From CAVUCH01 sp963763095 (lineage in GTDB: Bacteria > Acidobacteriota > Vicinamibacteria > Vicinamibacterales > JAENWD01), in assembly GCA_963763095.1 (NCBI GenBank), contig CAVXNR010000024.1, forward strand, positions 92,970 to 156,969: a stretch of DNA of 64,000 nucleotides, given 5' to 3'. Positions within the stretch are counted from its first letter, which is position 1. Each line of letters starts with the position of its first letter. Below are positions 8,208 through 17,005 of the stretch, in pieces. The notes under the pieces are model-generated. The model worked only from the letters and a program-made list of their open reading frames with translations, was not told the DNA's origin and did no database searches. Made by a program: the position numbers and the translations under genes.

Positions 8208-9695
8208 TCACCACCTCACGCGCACGCGGTAGGTCAGCAACGTCTCGCCGCCCGCGGCCACAGGTATGACGAACCTGGCGGCGAAGGCGTCGGTCTTCGT
8301 CGCCTTGTGCGACGCACTGATCATGCGCCAGTCCCCCGCGATGGGTTCGTTCACCTCGACGGTGACCGGGGTGGTCTTGTGGTTGCGCAGCGCAATGGCA
8401 AACGCGAGCTCGTGCACGTTGTCAGCAATGCGCACGAAATCGGTCTGCTTCCGTTCGCACACGAGGTCGAAGGCGGTGCCGATGTGCAGCGTCAGTTCCT
8501 CGTCCTTCGGCGTGTGGTCGATGCGGTCCTCGCCGGCGAACTGCAGACCGCCCTTCGAGTCCGCCTGGTAGACGCGCACGGTGCCTGCCGGCATCGGCAT
8601 GCCGAGCCGCGACGCCTCGTCGTTCCGGAACGTGTAGTGCACAGCCACGTCGTCCCGCAGCGGCGCGCCGGGTTCCTGCCGGTTGCGATAGTAGAACTGC
8701 TGGCCGTTCACGACGAATCGCTTCCGGACGGGAATGCCGCTGGCGTTCAGGAGCGCAATCTGCTTCGTCTCGTTCTCGGCGAGCGACGTGCGGCGTCCGA
8801 GCGTGTACAGGTGATACTCGGAAAACGACTCCCGCGCAAAGGCCGCGGCGTCAAGTGCAACGCTGTCCCTGCGCTCCATCTGGGATTCGAGCTTGGCGTG
8901 CGTCTCGGGCACGCGGTGCAGCTCGCCTGCCACGAGCTGCAGGCTCGCCTGTCGATACGACGTGCCGCTCGTGTTCGAGACGGTGACCCATCCGTCCAGG
9001 TCGGCGCGCGCATCGTCACGGCCGACGGTGAGGACGTAGTCGGCCGTCCAGTCCATGTTGCCGGCGAGGTATGACGTTTCGAGTCGATGCTGTGTCGCCC
9101 CCGTGTTGTCGAGGCGCCACACGAGCGTGGGCCGGCTGTGAAGGTTCGGCGGGATCTCGGGAAAGCGCAGCTGGTCTGGATGCAAGCCGGTGACAATTTC
9201 GCCGTCGATCAGCCACACCGGTGCCTCGTTGTACGCGAGCAGACGGGCGGTGACCTCGCGCTCGCGTGTGGTGCCGTTGTCGTGATACTGGCGCAGCAGC
9301 TTGACGTCCCGGCCGACATACTTGCGGAGCAGACGATCAGGGTTCAGCAGGTCGAACTGGTAGTTCTGCTCCAGCACGCCGAGGTGCGACGGCTCGGTGA
9401 GTGAGCGGACGTGCACGGTTGCCGGATTGACGGTGGCCGCGATATCGAGCAGCCGCAGATCGGTGACGCCGGCGGGCAGCGTGACGCGGCGCACATCCCG
9501 CACCAGCCCGATGTTGGAGTTGTAGACGGTGACCGCGAGGTCGACCTGATCCTCGAGTGTGGCCGTTGGGACTGTGTTGTCGGCCGCGGGCGCCGCAGGG
9601 TTCGGCGGTGCGCCGTGGGCAGACGTGCGTGCGGCCGGCGCGGCAGCAACGAACAGGGTCAGAGCGGCGAAGGCAAGGTGTGTGAAAGGACGCAT
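8208..9695 (-). CDS. Secreted DUF4139-domain protein
   Basis: 495 residues, ATG 9695 preceded by GGAGG. A signal peptide covers about residues 1-26 (FAALTLFVAAAPAARTSA). The mature protein has the VTVYNSNIGLVRDVRRVTLPAG start typical of DUF4139/DUF4140-type proteins, a DLDGWVTVSNTSGTSY segment, and a beta-rich C-terminus. The family's function is unknown. It lies 103 bases downstream of the anti-sigma gene, itself 74 bases downstream of the sigma gene, all on the same strand. It may therefore be an output or accessory component of that signalling unit. Confidence 0.85.
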   Translation of the reverse strand: MRPFTHLAFAALTLFVAAAPAARTSAHGAPPNPAAPAADNTVPTATLEDQVDLAVTVYNSNIGLVRDVRRVTLPAGVTDLRLLDIAATVNPATVHVRSLTEPSHLGVLEQNYQFDLLNPDRLLRKYVGRDVKLLRQYHDNGTTREREVTARLLAYNEAPVWLIDGEIVTGLHPDQLRFPEIPPNLHSRPTLVWRLDNTGATQHRLETSYLAGNMDWTADYVLTVGRDDARADLDGWVTVSNTSGTSYRQASLQLVAGELHRVPETHAKLESQMERRDSVALDAAAFARESFSEYHLYTLGRRTSLAENETKQIALLNASGIPVRKRFVVNGQQFYYRNRQEPGAPLRDDVAVHYTFRNDEASRLGMPMPAGTVRVYQADSKGGLQFAGEDRIDHTPKDEELTLHIGTAFDLVCERKQTDFVRIADNVHELAFAIALRNHKTTPVTVEVNEPIAGDWRMISASHKATKTDAFAARFVIPVAAGGETLLTYRVRVRW

Positions 9696-9798
9696 TTCGG
9701 TTTCCTCCAGAGCCGCTCCGGTGCGGGCGGTCGAGAGGAGAACGAGCGAGAAAGAGAATCTTGCAGATCAGCGAGGCGTTGTTGGCCCGAGGACGGCG

Positions 9799-10905
9799 TC
9801 AATGCATCCAGGTCCGGCCGCCGTCCGCGGTCTTCAGGGCCGTGCCGTCAGCTGCGGTCACTACTGCCTCGAAAGGGGCATTGACATCGAGGCGGATGAT
9901 GGAGAGACGCGGGGCCGGTGAGACGTCGATCCAGGTGCCGTTCTCGTCGCGCCGCAGCACCTGGCCGGAGGCACCGGCCATCCAGCAGACTCCGGGCCCA
10001 GGAGCAGCACCCATGGCGATGGCTTCAGCGGCAGGGGCGCGCTCCGCGATCCATGTGCCCCCCCCATCTGTGCTCCGCTGGATGCGATCCTCGATGACGC
10101 GCCACTGCACGCCATCGTCCGGCGAACGGATCACGAGCGGGAGTTGCACGTGCGCCATCTTGGCGGCACCGAGTTGTGCCACCGAGGTGGTCCGGGCGCG
10201 CGAGCGCGCCTCGACCCGCAGTTCGTTTTCCGCCGGTGCGGCGGCCGGCTGGTCCTGCTCGGCCTTCCGCTGGAACTCGCTTCGCGGCAGGATCAACTCG
10301 CGCTGCGGCAGGACCGCGTCGCGCGCATTGGCGTTCGCGGCAGACGCCCCCTCCGTCGCGGCTGGCTCGCTCCCGGGCGGCGCCGCATCCGTCCTGGCCG
10401 CCGGTGCCGCAGCGGCCGACGGAATGCTCTTCGCACTCGGTGCGGGCGTACTCATCGGCGGCACCATCCGGTACTGCCTTTGCTCGGGAAATTGCTTCGG
10501 CGCGTGCGGGTTCGAGGCTTCCAGCTCTTTCAGTTCGGCCCGCTCGTCCACCGCTGCGCTCCGTTGCTGCGGCGCCGATCGTAGAAAGGTCGACGGGAGC
10601 GCGAGGTACACCGCGCCAACCAGGACTGCCGTTGCTGCCGGCACCATCCACGCCAGCCGCGGCCACCACCGCCGCACAGGCGCGTGCTGCGGCGTGCCCG
10701 ACACGTCCTCCAGCCGTACGAGCGTTGCCAGCTGGAGTGCGCAGCGGGCGCAGTCCGCCGTATGCGCATCGACGTCGGCGCGTTCGGTCGGCGTGAGCGT
10801 CGCGTCGAGGTAGGCCGCGAGCACCTCGGCATCGGGACATATGCCGGCCGGCGCCGCATCCCGGCGCTCCGTGCGAGCGAGCAGGTTTTCGAAACTGTCG
10901 GACAT
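9799..10905 (-). CDS. Membrane anti-sigma factor with zinc-finger and C-terminal sensor-like domain
   Basis: 368 residues. The N-terminus has an anti-sigma zinc-binding pattern (C23, H48, C52, C55 in PDAEVLAAYLD...DAHTADCARC). One transmembrane helix lies at about 80-103, followed by an alanine/proline-rich linker (about 105-235). The C-terminal domain carries BNR/YCF48-like motifs (RSTDGGGTW, TADGGRTW), apparently periplasmic. It follows a sigma factor gene, the classic sigma/anti-sigma order. I infer that it sequesters that sigma factor in the cytoplasm and responds to an extracytoplasmic signal through the propeller-like domain. Confidence 0.85.
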   Translation of the reverse strand: MSDSFENLLARTERRDAAPAGICPDAEVLAAYLDATLTPTERADVDAHTADCARCALQLATLVRLEDVSGTPQHAPVRRWWPRLAWMVPAATAVLVGAVYLALPSTFLRSAPQQRSAAVDERAELKELEASNPHAPKQFPEQRQYRMVPPMSTPAPSAKSIPSAAAAPAARTDAAPPGSEPAATEGASAANANARDAVLPQRELILPRSEFQRKAEQDQPAAAPAENELRVEARSRARTTSVAQLGAAKMAHVQLPLVIRSPDDGVQWRVIEDRIQRSTDGGGTWIAERAPAAEAIAMGAAPGPGVCWMAGASGQVLRRDENGTWIDVSPAPRLSIIRLDVNAPFEAVVTAADGTALKTADGGRTWMH

Positions 10906-10979
10906 GACCGGCCTCTGGCCCTCCTTCTACTGGAACGATTGACCTGACTGGATCTTGCACCCGAACGGTGCGGGCCCGC

Positions 10980-11879
10980 TCAGCCATCCTCGGCCCTCGA
11001 GAGCAGTCGCGTCAGGTGAAGTTCAGGCGCCTCGGCGGCGTGCGCAAAGCACTCGGCGATGGCGGCATCGCTCAGGCCGTGTTCGGCGCGGAGGAGTCGT
11101 TCGACCTGGCGTCGGATGTCCGCGCGCGCCCGATCGAGCTTGCGTGACACCGTGGCCTCGTGCTCGCCGGTGATGCGCCCGACCTGGGCCAGGGTCAGAT
11201 CCTCGCCGTAATACAGGCGTAGACGCAGGCGGTCCCGCGCATCCAGCGCGGCAATCGCCTTATCGAGCGCGTCCTGCGCGATGGCGACCGCATGCGCCCG
11301 GCCCGGGTCAGGCGTCGACGCGTACGCACGTGCACGCCCGACTGTGGCGCTCTCGTCGTCGCTGTCCCACTGATCCGTGCGGGAGGCAGCGCGGCGCGCG
11401 TCTATGTGACGCTGAACCAGCACGGAGCGGATCCAGGTGATGAGGCGACTGCGCCCGTGGTACCACGCGAGCAGGGAGGTCCGCTCCTCGCCGGCGTTGG
11501 ACACGCCGTAGAGTTCTGCGTAGAGGGAATCGGCCAGATCGCGGTAGGCGTCTCCGGCCACGCTGCGTGCGGCGGCGTACAACACCGGACGGAAGTCGAG
11601 GACGAAGTGATCCCAGGCGGCCCCGTTGCCGCCCCGGCATGCGGTCGCGAGGGCAAGGTCTTCGACATGCAGCGTCGCAAGATACCGCGCGACCTCGCCG
11701 TCCGTGGCTCCGTCCGGGAAGCGATGGGCGGTGCTGCGGTGGAGTGCCTCCGCCAGCGCGTCTTGCGACAGCGCCCAGCGCTCGGCGCCGCTCTGCGCGT
11801 GCAGCCGCGCAATCAGGCGCGCCTGTGCGGCGCTGAAGGTAGCTAGATCCTGACAAGCCATGGCGCGCGTGGCTCTCAT
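10980..11879 (-). CDS. Sigma-70 family (ECF-like) RNA polymerase sigma factor
   Basis: About 299 residues. Region 2 lies around DHFVLDFRPVLYAAARSVAGDAYRDLADSLYAELYG and SRLITWIRSVLVQRHID. Region 4 lies around LDARDRLRLRLYYGEDLTLAQVGRITGEHEATVSRKLDRAR. The first 75 residues are an extra helical segment not usual for ECF factors. Starts are possible at 11888 (GTG), 11879 (ATG) and 11861 (ATG); none has a strong ribosome-binding site, and 11879 was taken. The anti-sigma gene follows, so the pair is probably autoregulated. The promoter should lie in the 286-base gap shared with the divergent ExeA gene. Confidence 0.88.
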   Translation of the reverse strand: MRATRAMACQDLATFSAAQARLIARLHAQSGAERWALSQDALAEALHRSTAHRFPDGATDGEVARYLATLHVEDLALATACRGGNGAAWDHFVLDFRPVLYAAARSVAGDAYRDLADSLYAELYGVSNAGEERTSLLAWYHGRSRLITWIRSVLVQRHIDARRAASRTDQWDSDDESATVGRARAYASTPDPGRAHAVAIAQDALDKAIAALDARDRLRLRLYYGEDLTLAQVGRITGEHEATVSRKLDRARADIRRQVERLLRAEHGLSDAAIAECFAHAAEAPELHLTRLLSRAEDG

Positions 11880-12165
11880 CGTATACACGGCGGCTGTGTC
11901 GCCCTAGCCTTATCGGGTCCTCGCTGGCGGAAGACGACCAAAAGCCGGAGGCCGGGTCGCTCCTGGGCGGAGCCGTCGTCAGTGCCGGCGGCTCATAATC
12001 TGCGAAATGGAGGATGAATTTTTCATCGCCACCGAGTACCATATCGTCTGGGACCAGTGTCCCGCTCGAAGCAGGACTCTGGACCGATGCCTGCAGTTCG
12101 CGCTGCCACTAGGATCGAAGTCTGGTACTGGTTCTTGAACGCTTCACTTTCCGGGGTGGCCCTAC

Positions 12166-13149
12166 GTGTACGAGCAGTTTTATGGCCTCGCGGAGCGGCC
12201 ATTCGATCTCACGCCCAACCCGCGTTATCTGCTGTTGACGCCAAGTCATCGCGAGGCGCTGGCCAACCTCGACTACGGCATCAGCTCGCGTAAAGGGCTG
12301 ATCGTCCTGACGGGCGAGGCCGGCACCGGCAAGACGACCCTGCTTCGGCGGGTGATGGCGAAGGGTGTCAGCGGTACCGGACGGGCGCGCAGCGTGCGCT
12401 CCGTGTACCTGTCGAACCCGACGCTCAGTCGGAGCGAGTTCGTCGAGTATCTCGCCCGCGGGTTCGGGCTCTCATCGGATGCGCAGACCTCGAAGGCACG
12501 CCTTCTGGCCGAGCTCGAAGCTACGCTGACCGGGCTGCGGCGCTCGGACACGGCCGTCGCCCTCATCATCGATGAGGCGCAAAGCTTGCCGTACGACCTC
12601 ATGGAGGAGGTCCGGCTGCTCGCCAACATCGAGTCGGATACCGACAAACTGCTGCCGGTGGTGCTGGTCGGCCAACCGGAATTGGGGGATCGCCTCAACG
12701 AGCGCACCCTGCGGCAGCTGAAGCAGCGCGTTGCGCTCCGATGTCAGCTCGACCCGCTGGAACTCCACCATACGGCGGCGTACATTGCCCACCGGCTGAC
12801 GCTCGCGGGCGGCGATCCCGCGTCGGTGTTCTCCCGGGAAGCCGTGATCGCGATTCACGAGCGCTCGCACGGCATTCCGCGGTCGATCAACGTGGTCTGT
12901 GACAACGCGCTGCTCACGGGCTTCGCGCTCGAGCGTCGCCCAATCGAGTCCGACGTGATTGCCGAGGTGGGCGACGACTTCGACATGACGCCTGCCATTT
13001 CCGGGTGCGACGACCTCACTGGCACGCTGGCGCGGACATTTCCACCCGGCGTGGATGAACGTGAGGATGACGAGTTGGCAGAAGGGACGCAGGGGGCGGG
13101 TCCGCCACGACCACTCCGCTGGCGGGAACCGGAGCGGAGAACGCCGTGA
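12166..13149 (+). CDS. ExeA/GspA-type AAA ATPase
   Basis: 327 residues from GTG 12166 with GGGGTGG upstream. It begins with the family hallmark YEQFYGLAERPFDLTPNPRY, then Walker A GEAGTGKT (50-57), Walker B LIIDEAQ (133-139), and the SHGIPRSINVVCDNALL sensor region. ExeA-like ATPases serve type II secretion, or link AAA activity to periplasmic peptidoglycan-binding or PEGA proteins. The last 40 residues are charged and variable. Its stop overlaps the start of the PEGA-protein gene (GTGA at 13146-13149), so the two proteins are almost certainly made together. No secretion genes are nearby. Confidence 0.88.
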   Translation: MYEQFYGLAERPFDLTPNPRYLLLTPSHREALANLDYGISSRKGLIVLTGEAGTGKTTLLRRVMAKGVSGTGRARSVRSVYLSNPTLSRSEFVEYLARGFGLSSDAQTSKARLLAELEATLTGLRRSDTAVALIIDEAQSLPYDLMEEVRLLANIESDTDKLLPVVLVGQPELGDRLNERTLRQLKQRVALRCQLDPLELHHTAAYIAHRLTLAGGDPASVFSREAVIAIHERSHGIPRSINVVCDNALLTGFALERRPIESDVIAEVGDDFDMTPAISGCDDLTGTLARTFPPGVDEREDDELAEGTQGAGPPRPLRWREPERRTP

Positions 13150-14600
13150 ACCGCCAGGCCTCCGACGCCGGGATCCCCGAAGTTCCGCCGGACGGCACCG
13201 ACGTGGACACGAGCGAAGTGCTCGATCTGGACACGAGTCTCGGGCTGTCGGCGTTTGGCTCCGAGGAAGGCGGCGACCGGATCACGGCCGCACCTGACCG
13301 TGACATTCCGCGGCGCCCTGTGCCTGAAGAGAGCCGACGGCCTTCGCCGGCACTGCCGGTTGCGCCGTCGACCCGCTGGCGTGCGGAGACGGTTGCGCCG
13401 GCCGCCGACGAGACGCCTGTGCACGAGCCACTTACGGGCTCACCGCACGTGCCCACACCTTTTCCGCATACACCGGTGGCGTACTCGACGATCTCGCCCT
13501 CGCTCGGCCTCGCCCGGCTGAGCACGGACGACGAGTCGGACCCGGACGACCTCTCGTCGTTCACGGATCGTGACGCCGCACAGCTGCCGCTCCGGCCTGC
13601 AGCAGCACCGCGCGTACAGTTCACACCTGCTGCATCCCAGCGGCAACGGCCCTGGGTGCTGCCGGCGACAGCAGGTCTCGTTGTGGTTGTGCTGCTGCTC
13701 GCGGGGACGACGTGGCTCCTGCGCCGCCCGTCAGCGGCCGCCCCCACCTCTGGAGAGCTGACCATCAACTCGACGCCCGACGGGGCGCGCGTGATCATCG
13801 GCGGGAAGGATCGGGGGAGCACCCCACTGTCAATGACCCTCGAGCCAGGACCGTACGAGGTCGAGCTCCGCACCGGCGACGAGCGGCACATGGTGCCCGT
13901 ACAGGTGAAGGCCGGATCCACGACGGCGCAACACGTGTTTCTCACCAAGACCGCTCCGGCGCCGGTGGGCACGTTGCGGGTGGTGAGCGAGCCCGCTTCC
14001 GCAGTTGTGACCGTTAACGGGCGCCCCAGGGGTAAGACGCCTGCTCAGATCGCGAATCTCCCCGCCGGCTCTCACGAGGTGACGGTCACCGGCACCGGCG
14101 GCACTGTGCGCCAGCGGGTGCAGGTGTCCCCGGGTGCCACGACCACGGTGCTGGTGCCGCTGCCGGCGGCGGCTCCGCCGCAGAGCACGGGCGGCTGGCT
14201 GTCGATCACCGCACCGACCGAGCTGCAGGTGTTCGAAGCAGACCGGCTGCTGGGTACCACGCGCGTGAACCCGCTGATGCTCCCGACAGGGACGCACACG
14301 CTGCGGCTATCGAGCGAGTCCGCCGGCGTCGATCTGACGCGGGTAGTGTCCATCGAGCGTGGCAGGACCGCTCGACTGCAGGTGACCGTGCCGCCCGGCA
14401 CGCTGAGCGTGAACGCGATTCCCTGGGCCATCGTGTCGATCGACGGGCGTGACGTCGGTGAAACGCCGCTTGGTGGCGTGGAGCTGAGCCCAGGGACGCA
14501 CGACATCGCGTTCACCCATCCCCAGCTCGGACAGCGGCGACAACAGGTGACAGTGCGCTCGGGCGCCGCCGCACGCGTGAGCGTCGACTTGCGGCGCTGA
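13146..14600 (+). CDS. Membrane-anchored four-PEGA-domain protein
   Basis: 484 residues from GTG 13146, overlapping the ATPase stop. Residues 1-168 are acidic and proline-rich, without signal peptide, presumably cytoplasmic. One transmembrane helix lies at about 170-192. Four beta-rich PEGA-type repeats follow, starting near LTINSTPDGARVIIGG, LRVVSEPASAVVTVNG, LSITAPTELQVFEADR and LSVNAIPWAIVSIDG. PEGA domains are thought to bind surface or cell-wall components. Topology is type II: the disordered N-tail could contact the ATPase and the PEGA repeats would face the periplasm. It resembles ExeB-like partners in plan but not in sequence. Confidence 0.85.
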   Translation: MNRQASDAGIPEVPPDGTDVDTSEVLDLDTSLGLSAFGSEEGGDRITAAPDRDIPRRPVPEESRRPSPALPVAPSTRWRAETVAPAADETPVHEPLTGSPHVPTPFPHTPVAYSTISPSLGLARLSTDDESDPDDLSSFTDRDAAQLPLRPAAAPRVQFTPAASQRQRPWVLPATAGLVVVVLLLAGTTWLLRRPSAAAPTSGELTINSTPDGARVIIGGKDRGSTPLSMTLEPGPYEVELRTGDERHMVPVQVKAGSTTAQHVFLTKTAPAPVGTLRVVSEPASAVVTVNGRPRGKTPAQIANLPAGSHEVTVTGTGGTVRQRVQVSPGATTTVLVPLPAAAPPQSTGGWLSITAPTELQVFEADRLLGTTRVNPLMLPTGTHTLRLSSESAGVDLTRVVSIERGRTARLQVTVPPGTLSVNAIPWAIVSIDGRDVGETPLGGVELSPGTHDIAFTHPQLGQRRQQVTVRSGAAARVSVDLRR

Positions 14601-14677
14601 GACAGGCCGCCGTCACGGACGAAGGCTGCCGGGACCTGTAGCCCGTAGCGTGAGCCGGCCGCCCACCGTTCAACCCG

Positions 14678-15685
14678 TCAGCGATCCTGGGACAGTTCAA
14701 CCCGCACGGCCTTCACGAACGGCGTGGGTTTACCGTCGCGCATGGCCGGCCGGTAGGTCCAGTTGCGCGCCGCAGCCAGCAGGAGCTGGTCGTAGCGCGG
14801 ATTGAGGGTCTTCTGCAGCCGCGCCTCGAGCACGCGGCCTTCCGGTCCTATCACCACCTCTATTACCGCGACCGCTGGCTCGGGAAACGGCACACCGCTG
14901 GGCCACCGCGGGACGTCCTGGCGCACGGTAATGGGTGGTGTCACCGTGATCGGCCGGGGCGCAGCGGCCACCTGCCTCTCGTTCCCACCCGCCGGCGGCG
15001 CTGCGGTGGATGCGGACGGGGGCTCCGGGTTTGCGGCCGGCGCCGCGGCCGCGGAGGCCAGCTGCCGGAAGCCGGTCGCGAGCACGCGCAGGTCGGCCAT
15101 CAGCGGGGGCGCATCGCCGGTTGCCGCAATGACGTCGAGAATCTCCAGGACACGATCGAACTCGGCCACCGCCTCCTTGGGGCTTCCCCCCTCGTACATG
15201 GACTTCGCACGCGCGTAGCGCTCCTGGGCGATCGATGGCAGCAGCCGGCGCTGCACCTGCACGAACGTCTGACGCGTGCGTGGCGAGAGCTCGTCCTGGG
15301 GCGGGGAGTACAGCGGATCCTCGCCGACCATGGCCTCGATTGCGGCGGTGGCGTCCTGGGACCGATTCAACGCCAGCAGGCACAGAGCGCGGTAGTGATG
15401 GATGGTCGCTCGTTCACGAGGGCTCGGTGCGGGGTTCTCCGCGAGGCGATCCAAGGCCCCAAGTGCGTCCTGATATGCGGCGTTCGTATACAGCTCCTGC
15501 GCCGCGGCGAGCGGGTCGTCCTGCAGGGGCGCTGCTGCAGGGCGCTGGCCGAGCATCGCCACGCATGCCACGGTTGCTGCGAGAGATACCAGAAGGCTGC
15601 CGCTGAGATGCGGGGAACAACTGAGCCGCCCCCGAGCGACGCGCATGGCCCCGTAAAGTGCACGTTCTGCGCCAGCCACATTCAC
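14678..15685 (-). CDS. TonB C-terminal-domain protein with tetratricopeptide-like region
   Basis: 335 residues. The GTG start at 15685 was chosen because a perfect AGGAGG lies seven bases upstream; the frame is open further but without support. A membrane anchor or signal lies at about 22-48 (GSLLVSLAATVACVAMLG). A helical repeat-like region (YTNAAYQDALGALDRLAENP... YRALCLLALNRSQDATAAIEAM) extends to about 200, then a proline/alanine linker, then a TonB-like C-terminal domain (VIEVVIGPEGRVLEARLQKTLNPRYDQLLLAAARNWTYRPA). Such proteins transmit energy or span the envelope. No ExbB/ExbD genes are nearby. It converges on the PEGA gene. Confidence 0.85.
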   Translation of the reverse strand: MNVAGAERALYGAMRVARGRLSCSPHLSGSLLVSLAATVACVAMLGQRPAAAPLQDDPLAAAQELYTNAAYQDALGALDRLAENPAPSPRERATIHHYRALCLLALNRSQDATAAIEAMVGEDPLYSPPQDELSPRTRQTFVQVQRRLLPSIAQERYARAKSMYEGGSPKEAVAEFDRVLEILDVIAATGDAPPLMADLRVLATGFRQLASAAAAPAANPEPPSASTAAPPAGGNERQVAAAPRPITVTPPITVRQDVPRWPSGVPFPEPAVAVIEVVIGPEGRVLEARLQKTLNPRYDQLLLAAARNWTYRPAMRDGKPTPFVKAVRVELSQDR

Positions 15686-15815
15686 TCTGCACCCTCCTGA
15701 GTTGGCTTCTGCGTGCGGGACGTGCGTGCGAGCGGACCCGACGGCCTTCGTGATTGCGTTCCGCCGAGCCGCCTCATAGAATGCCGCTCGCATCCGAGAT
15801 TCCGGAGGAGGTGTG

Positions 15816-16895
15816 ATGAGCGATTCCCACGTGCGCGGGACGGCGTCCGTTTCGAGGCGGCGGTTCCTGCAGGCAGTTGGCGCTGCGGGTATCGCGGCCG
15901 CTGGAGGTCCCGTGATTCTGCACGCCACGAACAAGTCTGGTAGCAAACGCCCGGTGGTCGGGACCGGCGCTCACACCTTCGAGGTATACCACGACTGGGG
16001 CGAACTGCCGGCGTCGATCCGGTACGGGAACACGCACGGGGTCTGCGAAGACGCCCAGGGCCATATCTATATTCACCACACCGTCAACGCCACGAGCGAG
16101 CGCCACGATTCCATGGTCGTGTTCGATCGCCAGGGGCGCTTCGTGAAGTCGTGGGGCCGGGAATTCGAGGGTGGCGCGCACGGGCTGCACATCCGAAAGG
16201 AAGGGAGCCGCGAGTTCCTGTACCTGTGCGACACGAAACGCGCCCTCGTCGTGAAGGCGACCCCGGACGGAGAGGTGGTGTGGACCCTCGGCTATCCGAA
16301 GGAGTCTCCGCAGTATCCGCTCGACGCCGATGGCAAGCCGGCAACGAAGTACTCGCCGACGAACGTGGCGATCGCGTCGAACGGTGACGTGTACGTGGCC
16401 GACGGCTACGGCTCGAGCTACATCACGCAGTACGACAAGGACGGTGTGTTCATCCGGACCTTCGGCGGAAAGGGAAAGGAGGCCGGTCAGCTGGATTGCC
16501 CGCACGGGCTCATCGTGGACGAACGCGGAAAGCAGCCGGTGCTGCTCGTCGCCGATCGCGGCAACCGGCGGCTCCAGACATTTTCGCTGGACGGCAAGCA
16601 CCTGGCGTTCTATCAGGGCACCAACGCCCCGTGTCACTTCCACGCGCACAATGGCGTGATGGTCGTGCCGGATCTCTTTGCGCGCGTCACGCTCGTAGAC
16701 CAGGCGAACGCGCCGATCGTGCATCTGGGTGACAACGGCATCGACTCGTGGAAAGAGCTGCGGCAGGGACCGCGCGAAGCGTTCCCGGCCGGCAAGTTCG
16801 TGTGCCCCCATGGCGCCATGTTCGACCACGAAGGGAATATCTTCGTCGTCGAATGGGTCGAGGTAGGCCGCGTGACGAAGCTCAAGCGAGTGTGA
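15816..16895 (+). CDS. Tat-exported NHL-repeat beta-propeller protein
   Basis: 359 residues from ATG 15816 with GGAGGAG five bases upstream. The N-terminus is a twin-arginine signal (SRRRFLQAVGAAGIAAAGG). The rest is an NHL-type six-bladed propeller with GNTHGVCEDAQGHIYIHHT, SPTNVAIASNGDVYVADGYGSSYI, CPHGLIVDE and VADRGNRRLQTF. It resembles peptidyl-alpha-hydroxyglycine lyase-like and other NHL proteins of Planctomycetes and Acidobacteria. Tat export suggests a folded cargo, possibly with a bound metal. It is followed by a hairpin and a separate secreted gene. Confidence 0.88.
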   Translation: MSDSHVRGTASVSRRRFLQAVGAAGIAAAGGPVILHATNKSGSKRPVVGTGAHTFEVYHDWGELPASIRYGNTHGVCEDAQGHIYIHHTVNATSERHDSMVVFDRQGRFVKSWGREFEGGAHGLHIRKEGSREFLYLCDTKRALVVKATPDGEVVWTLGYPKESPQYPLDADGKPATKYSPTNVAIASNGDVYVADGYGSSYITQYDKDGVFIRTFGGKGKEAGQLDCPHGLIVDERGKQPVLLVADRGNRRLQTFSLDGKHLAFYQGTNAPCHFHAHNGVMVVPDLFARVTLVDQANAPIVHLGDNGIDSWKELRQGPREAFPAGKFVCPHGAMFDHEGNIFVVEWVEVGRVTKLKRV

Positions 16896-16925
16896 GGCTC
16901 GCCAGCCCCGAGCGCGGATTTTGCA

Positions 16926-16947
16926 GTCTGCCAAAAACGGGGCAGAC
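16926..16947 (+). terminator. Hairpin after the NHL-repeat gene
   Basis: A 7-bp stem, GTCTGCC (16926-16932) with GGCAGAC (16941-16947), lies 30 bases after the stop codon. There is no T-run after it, so it is at best a weak or Rho-assisted terminator. Confidence 0.4.
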
Positions 16948-17005
16948 ATGTGAGGTCGCCGCATCCCAACCGATGCGTCGGTCGCCGCCCCAGGGAGCAG
17001 AACGC

